DNA of 64,000 bases from Maylandia zebra. Its lineage: Eukaryota; Chordata; Actinopteri; Cichliformes; Cichlidae. The translations under genes were made by a program, and so were the position numbers. The notes under the pieces are model-generated. The model was not told the origin of the DNA. It saw only the letters and a program-made list of their open reading frames with translations, and searched no databases. Shown here piece by piece: positions 1-13,090 of this stretch; positions within the stretch are counted from its first letter, which is position 1; the number at the start of each line of letters is the position of its first letter. Location of the stretch: the NCBI RefSeq assembly GCF_041146795.1, contig NC_135167.1, positions 31,266,954-31,330,953 on the forward strand, given 5' to 3'.

Positions 1-3000
1 TGAGCTCCTCACAAAACACCTCAGTCTCTTTGAGCTCTTCTTTTGTTGATCTCCCCCTGCTCTCATTTCAAACAAGCCATTCTGATTGGACTTCACTGGT
101 TTTTTTCCACAACCTTCTGACTTATTTTAACACCTGTACTTCTTTCTGTAGCCGCTGTACTTGCCGCCACTCCTTCACAGACTCTCAGACAATACCTGCA
201 TCAACGTATATCCAAAAGAACCTAAAGGCATGTGTTCATCTGCTTGTTGTATTCAGAAGCTAGTTTTATAAAGAACATTATAAAATTGTGGGATTCACCA
301 GGAACCCCACGCTACGATTTGCAAGTTTTAACGTTTTGTAACATTTATTGTGCTTTATCATCTTTTAGCAACTGCAGATGAGTTAAATGTTGTCAATAAT
401 AGTTTTATCCAATAAGATAAAAGGTATCTCACTTCTGTTTTGTTTTTTTTCTTTTAGCTGTAAAATGAAAATAACACTGTCACTAAAACCTCCCATAAAT
501 GTTGCCATAATACAGAGTCAGCCTGCTATCAGCCTCTGAATGGATGGGGTCAAACTGGCAATTACATGCAATCGGTTTCTGATAATACAGCAATTAACTA
601 TAGTCAATCATTGAAAATCACACATCTGTTGCTGTCTGCATAGACAGAAATTCACATTTCATTTGTGTTCAGCAGCCTTCCTGTTCTATAGGAATATAAC
701 CAGAATACAACCAGCGGGCAGCCAGTTGAGTCGAGTTCCCTTGAGTTGTGCAAATTGACAGACTCATTCAGACTGAGGGCAACATGTTGGCATGTCTCCA
801 TTTATAAATTGCACAGCAGTTATTTGCAAACCTTTGACAGTCTCTCTGAGAGTGACTGCAGTCAGTTCAAGTCAGACTGCAACTGTTTGCAGAAAGCTTG
901 CCTCCTATTAGGCAAAATGAGTCCTCTGGCTTTTAGTATTTAGTATGCTTTTAGTCCCTGGATACAACGCCACTGTGAAGAAAAATGAGATACTATGCCA
1001 TATGTCGTTTTTTCCCCATTCCTAATACCTATAAACATTTTGCCCTTGCATATATTTCAATCAAGCCAGCCATGTCACATGTTGCTGTTGCTCATTCTAA
1101 TTTAAAGTACACTTGCTTTAGTACTGTAGTACTCAGTACTACACTGAGTAGCTTTTATTGTGAAGTCATCAGTGGAAACAGAGGTTAGTTCAGGCTGTTC
1201 ATAAAAAATGCATCTACAAAACTACTTTATGGACATCAGATTTGAAATTACTGGCTGGCTTGTTTGTGAACAGATATACCAGCTGCTCTTCTGTTTTGTG
1301 CAAATTATCTATACAACAAATGCGCACTGCCCATAGAATTACGTGAGATTAAGCATGTACTGCTCGTGATCACTACATCCAGCAGGAGTGATGTCTTAAA
1401 GTACGTCACTCCTGTATATAAGTATACCTCGTGTCTCGTTGCCTTTACTAAGACCTGCTTCTTCACCTGTGAAACTCAGAATCAAGACTGTACGTCAAAC
1501 AGCAGACTTCTTGTTTGTTGTTGCAGTCTTGCCTCCACACAAAGGCAAGGTCAAGCCTATCCAGCAGCAGCGGCCTGAAGGGATCAGCCTTGAAAGGGCT
1601 AGATCACTGAGCATTCTTGTTTCCCTTTGGTGCAATGGGGACTAACACATCCTTTTATCGCAGTTTTCTGGGGTTGTAGACCACCAATTTCAAAACGATT
1701 TGCACCTTCCCTCCTCGTACACAGCACAACTTTATGGCATTCTGTAATCTGCATGTTTCACAGTGATGTTAGTCTGTTTTTAACAATTATAGTGGACAGG
1801 CACAAAGACAAGGTTCCAGTATCACCATTACAAACTATGTGGCGCACACTGTAGATGCCTCTATCCTCACACGAAAGCATTTACCCTTTAAGCATATTTT
1901 CAAATATGTGGTTGTGTCAGAATGGTGTGGGATTTTATTTAAAAGGCAACAGCATCATGTATGCATTCACAGGAGCTCGCTCTTTTATTTGGTTCATGCT
2001 TCTGTTTCTCTGCGTGCATAATGCACCATTCCCTGGATTTACATCCTGAAAAGTGGAAAAATTAATGTGATAATTTTCTTCTGCAAAGGAAGCAGAAAGG
2101 GAAGAATCGCCTTGCTCAAAGCAGCTGATTCAAACATCTGGACTTCAATAACAGGAGGAAAAAAAGGTGAAACAGGCAAGAATAAAAGACTGGCTCGGCT
2201 GATGAGGACAGCTGAAAAAAGGCATTTTTCACTGCACTAGAATATTGCTTGATTAGACACCTGAGGATGATTGCAGTGGTATAAAGGTAAGTGTGATGAC
2301 TGGATTGATTATGGTCCAGCTCGTCAGACTGTAATTAAACTAAATCCTGGACTCTAAAGTGAATCCTTTAGTGTAGTAATTCTGTTACAGCAGAATCTTT
2401 GCCCTTTAGAAAGGAAGGGGAGCGGTGTTTCCAACTGCCGTCACTATTTCGGCAACAAAAACATACACAAATCATATTATTCTTATAAAACGCAATTATG
2501 TGTATTTTTTAAAAAAAGCAATCTTCCTTTTCTTTTGTTATTTATCTACATAGATTTTCTTTAGAGGCCCTTAAAGCCAGCGTGCTTGGGCTCTTTGTCA
2601 GCCATTGTTTCTTATATAAGAATGAACACATGTTCACAAGTCACCAGTCACTATTGTTGTATCATCTGATGTCGTCGAGCTCTCAAAAGCAGCAATTTTA
2701 GCACATCGGCCCTGAATGGGCACTATCTGGCCACTGTGCCATGACTATAATGGGGGTTTGCAATTTTAACATTGGCAGAATAACAGCTTTTTCTCCAGAG
2801 TGGCAGTGCTCTCTCTGGTGCTGCTGTACCAGTTATAGCACTGGGCACTCTACTGATCCTTTACCTTTTATTAGACCGAAGTTACAGTACAACTTACTTC
2901 AACTTAGACCCTGACATTTGATGCTGAAAGGGGGGAGATGAAAGTGAATCTTGTAAATCTTGATATATAAATAAGCTATAAATGAAGCCTGTATGTTATT

Positions 3001-5138
3001 ATTATAGCTGTGGCTTGGCTAGTTATTGTTTGAGGACACAAGTGTAAAGATCTGAGTGATTTAAAAAAAAAAAAAGTTGACACACTATCCACATTAATGC
3101 ATGTTTTCAATGACCATTGTTGGTGGTTGAACCACTTGGGTTTTAATTTGATGACATGCAGTGGGGGAAATAGTGGTTCCACACAGCCTACAAACAGCTT
3201 TGCTGACTATCATCTACATGCAGTAGCTGTTTACTATCACCAGGGGGCAGTGCAACAGCCAATTGGTCTGTCACTCTTGCTGTTATTGGTCCTTCAGCCA
3301 GTTGCAGAGACAGGAAAGTTATAATGCAAAGATTAATAAGAGCAGTGAAAACTCTCTGCTGTAGCCAACATCTATGTAATTATGTGCATTAAACTCAGAA
3401 GTACATGGCAAATACATGCTATAATAAATAATTGAAGGCTATACAGGAACAAAGAATTGAAATATCAAAGTCTAAAACTATGCAGTTTAGTTTTCAAACA
3501 GTTACAATAGAATATCTTTCCGGCTTTAGTAAATTGGTTGCGAACATCTGAAGATATACAGTTAAACAGCACCAAGAGGAACTTTTGCTTTTTAACCATT
3601 TGACCAGCAAACCACAACTGTACTGTAGCACTGAAGGCAGTGCAGCTGTGGTTTCACCTTCCTTAGGCATTTTGCACGTTTGTCTGCTTATTTTTATTGC
3701 AAAATGCTGCTTGAGGGTTTACAGACATATCCTACCTGTTTCAAATCACCACATGATTTTATCCCCCCTTGATTATTCCATTTTATAAGCCAACATTGTT
3801 TGTTTATGAGTAATAGCGTGGATTTGCTAGGGCACATGTCAGGTCGTTAGCAAACATGTCTACTATTACAGTACTATAGCCTAACATCTTTTATTATAAG
3901 CTGTACATAGATACGGTTGCTAGTGAATTGTAATCTCGTTCAGATACATTTTGGACAGCAAAAACCTGTCCTGCAGTGCCTCCCATGTAGCTCACATTTG
4001 TGTTAGCAGTTTGAAAAACTTGCGAAAGTTACCTACAGATCTTAGGAGGAAATTTTGGGGACTGTGGAGACATTTTTTTTCAATAATCTGCTAGTGGGCT
4101 GAATATCCCAGCAAGTGCTTAAAAATCACCTGAAAATGATTTTTCTTGCTGCGCACTTCAATAACACAGAGAACATTACAGGTTTAAATCAGACAGGTTC
4201 CATATGTGTTTATGATGCTCCTAATTAGCGTCCACTAATCAACCTTATTATGGAGGTGAATTTTTTCCCATTGGGAACAACTTTTTTCCCCCAATAATTA
4301 TGACTTATTACTCCAAAAAATGCATTATGTCTCATTTGCCTCAGTTTATTACCTTTATCTCTAGGCACAAAGCTATTTAAGAGCTTATATTTTCACTTAG
4401 GTAAACACCGGCCTATTTATTAATGCTAAACAAGCAAAGAGTTTTCACAAGCATCTCTATTTAAAAGGGTTTTTTTTAAGTTTTTATTTAAAGCTAACAA
4501 TATCAGTGTATCTGGATTTACAAAGCAAGAACCTTTAGCCTTCCAGCACATTAATTTAAATATCCACTAAAAATCATAATTGAAGCACAAAGAGAAATCT
4601 GCATATAATTTTTGGTTTTCTCCAGCACACTCTTCCTCTTTATGTGACATCTATAGCCGAGTAGCTGCACAAGCAGTGGAGACCCAAAAGACAGGACAGG
4701 CACTGCATTTAAATAGACATGGTGTAGCATTCACAGTATAATGCATAATTCAGCCTCGCACTGTGGATTAAACCCTGCTCCCCAGCTGTTGCAGAGAGCC
4801 ACTTAAAAACAGCATGTAGCACGACAGCCAGGACCCTGAACTGTTACTGATATCATGAGGCTCCTCTTTGCTGTTTAGCACTTGAATTTCACTCCAGAAT
4901 ATGCAGCAGATTGAGTCAAATAAGAAAGACATGCACATATTATATATTTTTAGAGTCGTTTTCTCAGCCAGTGAACTGTTTGGAAAACTCTTTTCTCCAA
5001 AACACACATTTTCCAAACCGTGGGTGAGACTTGGAAAAAAAAAAGAAGAAGAAGAAAGAAAAGAAAGTACAAATGTTCACACACGTCTTTTTCTCCTTTT
5101 TAACAGTTGCACTTAACCAAACCCCAAACACATGGCAT

Positions 5139-5139
<1 letters not shown>
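1..5139. other. Gene-free AT-rich spacer (3' flank of kcna4, distal)
   Basis: No coding exon, RNA gene or clear transposon is seen. The reading frames here are short and lack family motifs. The only notable site is the CTCF-like motif near 3.24 kb. A TATA-like stretch at about 1.41-1.43 kb, with CT-rich sequence after it, resembles an LTR edge but has no matching partner. Confidence 0.6.
3233..3252 (+). promoter_or_regulatory. Candidate CTCF binding site
   Basis: ATCACCAGGGGGCAGTG matches the CTCF core CCACCAGGGGGCAG almost fully. It sits in otherwise featureless sequence far downstream of kcna4, where a domain boundary would be plausible. Motif match only. Confidence 0.4.

Positions 5140-5197
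<58 letters not shown>
5140..5197. repeat. (CA)n microsatellite, 29 units
   Basis: Perfect CA/AC dinucleotide run. The His-Thr and Cys-Val peptides read through it are artefacts. Confidence 0.97.
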
Positions 5198-5198
<1 letters not shown>

Positions 5199-6950
5199 GG
5201 ACAATGTTTTCCACAGAAAAATAGCTACTATCAGAGATTCCAGCCCCTGTTGCTATGACAATGATTACATTTATCCAAAACACAAGTTTCTTGCTTATGA
5301 CTTATGGTGCCCTCCACCCCATCCTCCGAGAGAGCGTTTTCAACAAATGTATGGCAATGCAGCCCTGGAACAACATTACATGGAGCCAATTGATCAAGTC
5401 TGACGGGAAGAGCCCGGTGTGCTCGGGGAGAGCGTTTCATAATAAATAAACAAATAAACCAAAGGAGAAACAAAAAAGCACAAATGTCTGCCAACACTGA
5501 ATAATTTCTGGCAGTCTCATCTGGGATATCGTACCTGCCACTTACGTCTGAAGCTTTCTGGGTCCCGCATCTATTACAATCCAGCTTATAAATGGGATAT
5601 CTGTCTCGTGCTTAGTGAGGTGTAATGTGACTATAACTGCACACATCAATGATCCAGATCTCCACAAATATTGAATTATTTTGGCAAAAAGGACGGGAGA
5701 GTCTGTCTACACAGACGTTTTAGAGGAAGTCTGCTTACACACACAAACTCCAGGAAAAAAACAATTAACTGACTTGATGTAATTTGACATAATCTAGCTA
5801 CGTTCTGCATTCGCTAAGGAAATATGTGTATGTGTACATTCCTGGCAGATTGCTTTGTAATGAAACCGGTGTAATGGTTGCAATAATGTGGGATTATTTA
5901 GATTGCGAATAAAATCGTTGCCACCATGCAAATATCCCACAGCAATATCAACTTTTACTTGAAGTCTACAACTAATTTGATTCATTAAAATAAAAGGCAC
6001 AGCTTGTGTGTTCAGACTTTTACTGCCATGTCTACAGTGTAATGTTTTTCTTTAAAAATGTCTAATTTCTTACACAAGAATAGTGTTAGGATCAATAACA
6101 ACTGTGCTGCTGGTGGAAAATTTGGCACAAATGTTTTGCACAATTGAGCTTTCCTTGACTAACACGTAGCTTGCAGAGAATGAAAGAAAAAGCAAAGGGA
6201 ACCAAAATCAACCGCTCTGTGGTGGAAAACGTTGCACTGGGAGATTGTAAAGCTCTACAACGAGCAGCTGGTTCCGTCACAATAAATCCACCATTGATGC
6301 AGTTCTTCACTTAGAAATTCAGGCATAGACTTTATTTTTCCTATTTAAAAGATAACAAGCTTAATTTTCCCCACTGTTGCATCAACTCGAATGAGGCTCT
6401 TTGGCCATTTGCGTATTCTGCCTGTGCGTGTGCATGAGTTTCCGATGCTGCAGCTACCACTAAAATTAACAAGCTCTACCGATGTGTTTTTTTTCTTTTT
6501 TTTTGTGAGACAAATACCATCCCTGGCACAGCAGGAAATGCTGTACCTATTTTTAACAGCAAAACATGCAGTTTTTCAACTGGGACACATGGGAGGGCTC
6601 CAATTAGCTCACAGGAAACCCACAGAGGCAAACACTGAGATAACTAATAATATGTCTTCCCCCCCATGCCGACACACTGTACCAGAAGAGGGAAAAAAGG
6701 AAACATGTCTAGAAAGATCTGGGTTTGGGAGGAAGAATTTGACTATAAAATATTTATGTAATAAAATCAACATTAAATCTAGCTTTATGCACAACACCAG
6801 AGTAAAGTACAATGAGTTATAAGTACGCTGTGTGTCTGACACTTTACAATTTAAGTATTTGAACGGCAATACAGCCTGTTAGTTACTTTCACACTTTCAT
6901 GGTGCTTGTGAAACGATTGATTTGAACAGTATCTGATGAATAAACACACC
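5198..6950. other. Gene-free spacer; possible conserved element near its start
   Basis: No gene seen. The part at 5230-5460 has balanced composition and no repeat character, so it could be a conserved non-coding element. That cannot be shown without alignment. Confidence 0.45.
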
Positions 6951-7140
6951 GAGTCTCTCCCTCACTATTTAACTCATTCACTGCTACTGTCTTTGCCACT
7001 CCTCTTGACTTTCATTCCCATCCATGTGTTCATTCACTCTTCTTTCATTCATAAACTCATATCCTGCCTGACCCACATATTCCTCCATTCTTACACACTG
7101 ATTGATTCTTTTGATAACTCATTCATACTTTATCTCTCTT

Positions 7141-7208
<68 letters not shown>

Positions 7209-7400
7209 GTAATCCATCAATTTTTTATCTACTTACTGCTCGTTCAATCAATCACCCATTCACTGGGTGTTTCTTGACTAATTCATTCATTCATCCATTA
7301 TTCACCTTCCTCCTTTCATGCGCCGACTCTGCTCATTTACTAATTCTTTATTCATGCGTTCACATATTTAGTCATTCTTTCACTAATGGATTTTCTGCTG
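6951..7400. repeat. Degenerate CATT/ATTC-rich tract enclosing a (CA)30 microsatellite
   Basis: Imperfect repeats of cattcatt, tcattcac and related words flank a perfect 60-base CA run at 7147-7206. It looks like an aged tetranucleotide satellite interrupted by a younger dinucleotide expansion. Frames read through it are not genes. Confidence 0.75.
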
Positions 7401-10400
7401 GATTTGCACTCTTATGTAAGTATATACAGTGGGTCACTCAAATAATTAATTTGTTCATGGATAATTTTTCGGCATTTATTAGTTTGGGGGTCAGCTGATC
7501 TGTTCTTGATGAATTGATGTCACTACATTTCTTTTAAAACCACGGAGCTTTCAATCCAGTTTTTTTCACTCACAGTCGTTGAAATGAGCATTTTTTTCAT
7601 TTTCAAATTTTCATTTCATTTAAATTTAAGCTTTGCATTTATTTGAATGTGGCACAAAAGCTACTTATCAACTAACGTGTAAAATACTTATCCTGTTACA
7701 TTAAAATGAGGTGAATTTTAGTGCAAATGGAAAATACTGCCGTGTAACAGATATGATTTTTCATAAAACTGGTCTGAAAGGAAAAGCAGTATCATTTGCA
7801 CAGATTTACTTAATTAGGCAGTTAAAGGCTATAAAACTCAGCATAACATCTACAGGGACAGCGCTGAGATAAAAAACATAGACCTGCGGAGACATTTGAA
7901 TAATACTAAAATGACAGGACGAATATAACATCTTCTTAACTTATTCTGTGTGGTTACCTGCTGCCTGTTCTCATACTTGGCAGTCTACCTTCACTCACTC
8001 TGAATAATTTGGAGACATTTTCAGTATTTTCTGTGCACCAGATAGCATGCACAGAGGCCCACACAAATAGATTCTGTGGCTGCAGGGGGAAAGAAGAAAA
8101 AATCAACAAATCAACTGTTTGTTAACAGTAAAAATTAAAAGGAATTTTCCATCAGTTCAGTGGTAGCCTTTTAAATCTGCCAACTGCTGAGTCTCGCATC
8201 TAACGAAGAGGCAGAAAACCATGACTGCATAAAACCAGGAGTTGGCTGGAGGGAAAAAGGATTTACTGTTAGTGGCCTGCGAAGTAAAACAAAAAATCCT
8301 AAAAGAGGACGCTGTGGTTTCTCTGCATAATCCAACAGACGTCAGTTAAAGCCTTCCAAAATAGCTGCGTGGACGCGGCCCAAGGAAAATGAAACTGCAA
8401 AGTCCCTTGAACATAAAGACGGTTTTCACCCTCAGTGGTATGAGCGAAGCCAGAACTGGAAACAGTTGTCCGCTGGGAGAAATTTTATTATTATTATTAT
8501 TTCCATGTCATGCTAATAACAACATGCCATAGCCCTGGCAAAATCAGCTTCCATTTATTAAAGAAAATATGGCTCTAGCAGCTTTGGCATCTTGACATAT
8601 CATTAACTGATATCAGATCCGTGAGAGAAAACCCAAATAAATGTAATGAGAACCACTGAAAAAAACGTTTCATCACAGCTGCTTTATACGCTTCCTGTTC
8701 CTTTCAAATCAAAAAGGCCACAACTATTTCCCTAAAACTCAATGGGAATTCTCGATAAAGCATCATTCCCTGGCCTACGCTAAACCCAATCTTGAGGTTA
8801 TTCATTTACACGAATCAGCAGAGAATAGTTTTTTTTAAAAAAGGGGAAAAAATCTGAGTTGGCACCTCAAAAGAAGTCATCAAGAACACACTAATTAAAG
8901 CCGAATTGGATAGGATCAGCAGAGAGCGACACGGAGCAGGAAGGCATGATAACAAATTATCTGAATGAGAGGTAAGGGAGCATAAATAAATTAAAACCGA
9001 CCTGCTGCAGTAAATGAAATCAAAAGGAAAACAGAAACTGTGGAAGCCGGTGGGAGGGTGTGTGTTGTATGTAAGAATGTGTGTGATCAAAGAGGCGAAC
9101 GGGAAGCAAGGGAGGGAGGCTGCGATGTGCCACTGAGGGAAGCAGTCAAGCAGTTTGGTTAATCACGCAGCTCTCAAGATTGCATGCAACAGATATCTGC
9201 ACAAGATAGAATGAGTGTGTGTGTTTGTGCCAACATGGCAGCCAAAGGGAAGCAGAACCGAAAGCACCAGTCAATTAAACTGCTGCCCAACCAGTCATCA
9301 TCTTAAACATAAAGTTTCACAATAAACCATTTTCTAAATAGGATGGCTCGCCTGTAAATAGTTTTAATAAACACTTAACAAACCATTTAGACCGTAAAGC
9401 ACAAGAAAACAGTGAAACAATAAAATATGGCAATGCCGTTGCATTTCTCGCGTTGCCAACTAGCATCGCAAAAGCCCTGAAATACTCACTGCAGTTTAAA
9501 AGCCAGTGAATTCTCACACTAGAGGGTTTTTTTCTCACTTTAATTATCAGATTATTTGTTTTCCAATTCTCTAAAGCTTTCAGCTGATGTGGTCGACGAT
9601 GGGGAAAATGTTGGGAATTAAAATATCAAACAAGTCGACAACAGATCAGTAAAATGTTACCTGACAAAGAATTCCTTTTCTTTTTCTACCCTGTTTCCTT
9701 TTGCAACACAACATCGGTTCTTGTGAAGGGTCGATGACTGATGGTGATGATCGTGCCGTCATTCCTGTGATGTAAATAAGAAGCTAGTAGTTTAGCTTAG
9801 CATGAACCCGAAACTATTTCTAGTTTGTTTTATTTCACACTAAAACTAAAATGTAAAAACAACAGTTTTATTTGATGTTATGTGTGAGACTATTTCCTAG
9901 CCCAGACCAATTCGCTGTGGACTGATAGTTTTTTTATCATGTAGGTATGAAAGTGCTCTGAATCTCAATGTAACAAGAAAAAAAGAAATGTACGTTTAAT
10001 TCCCCAAATCTCAATCTTCATTCCCTTCACTCGAGTTAGGAGAAAGGGATTTTAAGATCTTGGTTTACAGCAGAAAAAGTCTAAGAGTTTGCTTCAATGT
10101 CTAAACGAAACCACAGCTTTTCCTAACTTTAACAAAAGGCCCTGAATCTTTTTTTGTTTTTTCAGCCGATCCTGTAAGGGTCTTAGGACTTGAATCCCTC
10201 AAATGCAACTTGGATTGGAACTGTGACCATGCAATGGCTAAAAAAAGAAGAAAGAAAAACAAAGAAAAACAAAACAAAAGCAAGCAAACAAAAAACTAAA
10301 ATCTATGAATATAATCCACGTTGTAATTATATCCCTGTCACATTACCGAGAAAACTAATTAGCAGGACGCAGACATGATTTCTTGAAGAGAAATGGACTG

Positions 10401-12889
10401 CTGGATACTTCACTTACAGTGATTCATTTGTTGGCCGGCTGCTGCTTTGAATTAACTTTTGTATAAAATCCTTTCAGCTCTCTTTCTGTTTACACTGACT
10501 GAAGCCTGCAGAGAGAGCTGATGGACACAGTGCACCGTGATGTTTCTGTTCAAACTCTACTTTAACCTCAGCTATGCAGCGGACTGTAATTCAGGTTTTA
10601 AGCAAACGAAGTCCGAGAAATCTCACGGGACATGATGAAATCAGTGTGAAACGTCTTAAGCGTTTTAAAATTTCCCGTTTTACAAAGATTTAAGGCAGCT
10701 GCAGGTAAAACACATGGCCTGAAAACCAACATGAATACAATCACCAACTGTGCTCTGCTGCTGAAGTAAAACACCCACATCAGCCATTCATGCGTTCATT
10801 ATCTCTAACCAAACCAAGGACCTTCTTGCTGTGGGATGATAGTGGCGAGCACTGAGCCGCTGCGCTATCCCACCTACATAATTTAAATACATTATGTTGA
10901 ATCACATGCAAAGAGGGACTGTACGAGGGGAAAGGAGTGAGGAGCTCATCTAGGTGCTGACAGATGTTCATTCTGACACTGATGGGTGAAAAAAATTGGC
11001 TTTGTCCTGAAGAGAGCCAAAGACAGCAAAATGAACTCCAGCTATTGTTCTCTGCAGTCCACAAGTACCCAGATCTTTTATTTAAATAAAAGTATGTGAA
11101 TGCCACATGTACTTGTATGTGTAAAGCAGCCATTAAAGCTGGCACATGATTTTACTGTGCACCACTAAAAGTTTAACATAAAGAGACAAAAAAAAACCCC
11201 AAAAAACTAGTAAATGTTCTGTTTTATTTCTGGCTTCTGGATTTTTCTTCAGAATCTGTGTACCGAACACCTGTAGAAGTTTTAAAAAGTTAAGGACACA
11301 TCTTCCGCGTTTAACGACGACTGAATGTCTGTTTGAATCTGATCTGGCATAACTGGGCACAGAAATCATTTATATTCACACAGTGAAAATTACTGTTTGT
11401 GCCAATCTGCACCTCAAACCTCCTTCACTTACTGTAACTCGAATCCAATTGATACTATACAATAAACATTTAAAAATCAAATCATTTGCATGGATCAAGA
11501 TGATGTGCGTGTGTGTGTGTGGGGGGGTCTTGGTCTTTGCAGACCATGAAAGTGACTCATCCTCATGTAAGCAAGTCAAGTCCTGGCATGCGGATTGGTC
11601 GCGTACAGCGCACACACATGCACATACACACAAATGCATGCATGCACACCCGATGAGATATACCCCAGGCCCTTTAGAGCGAGCATTAGTCACTCCACAT
11701 AAAAGCATCTAGTCACTCCAAAGCAGGAGAGCAGAGAGAACGAGTGGGAGACGAGGTCTGTAGAGGTCCGGTCACGGCAGCCATTTTCCAACACATCCAA
11801 ATGCTGCTCGGGCAGGACAAAAGCCGAGAACGCTTTAATGTTACAGAGTCGGGCTCAAGTTTACATAATAGCGATCGATAGAACAGGAGACGCCCCCTGA
11901 TCCAGGCTCATGTGGGATTTGTGTTTTCATTGTCCACACTGAACAAACTGACCACAGGGTGAAACTTGAGGTCATCTGACTGTAATTGATGTTGACTGCA
12001 CACGTGGCACACTTACATAACTGTATATTACTTATTGCCTTTTAACATTTGTGGTCGCTACACCATCCAGGACTAGTCAGAAAGCTATGTGAATCAAAGG
12101 TGTGCATTCAGTTCTGCACAACTCTCTTTCGGTTTGAATTCGAGCCCTGAGTTCAGCTGTCTTTGTTCAATAGCACCGCAAGTGGGTGATACTCTCTGAA
12201 TTTGAAATGCCTGTTAGATAATGGTGATGAACTACTTATTGACAGTGCTATCAAACAGTGTAAGATGTAATCACTGAGACATTTTGTAAAGCTGCTGGTA
12301 TCTGACTGAGCAGGAAAAATGCAGAAATGCAAACAGGTTTCGGGGGAAAGCAGTAGAGAGATTATTAGTATTCTAGACTGTGCGCCGTTATATTGTGGGT
12401 GATGAATACATTTACTGCTCGGTGCAGTGAGATTTCTAACTGCAGATGCATGTTTTGTAGGACAAGTCACTAAGCTGTAGCAAACCACAAAGCACACAGC
12501 TTTCCAATTAATGTACAGTATACGTAAAACGACTCTCGCTAGGAGTGCACGAGGCACTTTTTTTTTAGGGTGTGCTTCTGGTCAGTTTACCACCCGACTG
12601 GAAGATGTTCTGCTTTCAACCCTGCAATGCAAAGTGTAAAATATTACATGAGTTTTGAAGACCTCTATATCGTCATTGTTATTTTTTTCCCCTGTGAAAC
12701 CAGATATCCAATCAGACACATGCAGTGCTATTACGAGGAATAAACGCTGGACAACTGATACAAATTAAAATTCATGCATGTACATTTTTTTGTAGCATTA
12801 TGTCAACTGTAACATAGTGCTACAATTAAGGCACCCCCAGGTGCAAAACTACTGAAAATAGCTTAATGGTTAGGGTGGAGTGATACTCT
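7401..12889. other. Gene-free spacer
   Basis: No exon, RNA gene or assignable mobile element is seen. A short GT run followed by G7 lies at about 11.51-11.53 kb. The open frames (for example on the minus strand at 10.8-11.1 and 12.2-12.6 kb) have no recognisable domains. Confidence 0.55.
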
Positions 12890-13090
12890 GGCTGTGTGGA
12901 TGTGTGGGTTTCCTGTGGGTATTCTGGCTTCCTGCCACAGTCCCAAAGACATACATGTCAGGTTAATTGGTAAATGACTACCAATGTGAGGTAAAGCGCT
13001 TCAAGAGTAAAAAATAAAATGCATATTAAAGTATTGTTAAAGATGTGACTTAGTCTAAAGAGCCTTGGAAAATGTGGATGGATGCATATA
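12890..13090 (+). mobile_element. tRNA-derived SINE fragment (teleost family with GGAT tail)
   Basis: Contains diverged forms of words shared with the better copy at 50.2 kb: the ctggcttcctgcc stretch, caaagacatacatg, and ggttaattggt, ending near atggatggatg. The tRNA-like head is missing. Old and diverged. Confidence 0.65.

Noticed and set aside
1400..1640. Possible LTR (TATA-like gtatataag then CT-rich leader)
   Set aside because: No partner LTR, primer-binding site or gag/pol remnant nearby.
5107..5403. 98-codon frame rich in His-Thr
   Set aside because: Translation of the (CA)n microsatellite.
6391..6822. 143-codon plus-strand frame
   Set aside because: Contains a homopolymer-driven Phe run, has no recognisable domain and lies in plain AT-rich spacer.
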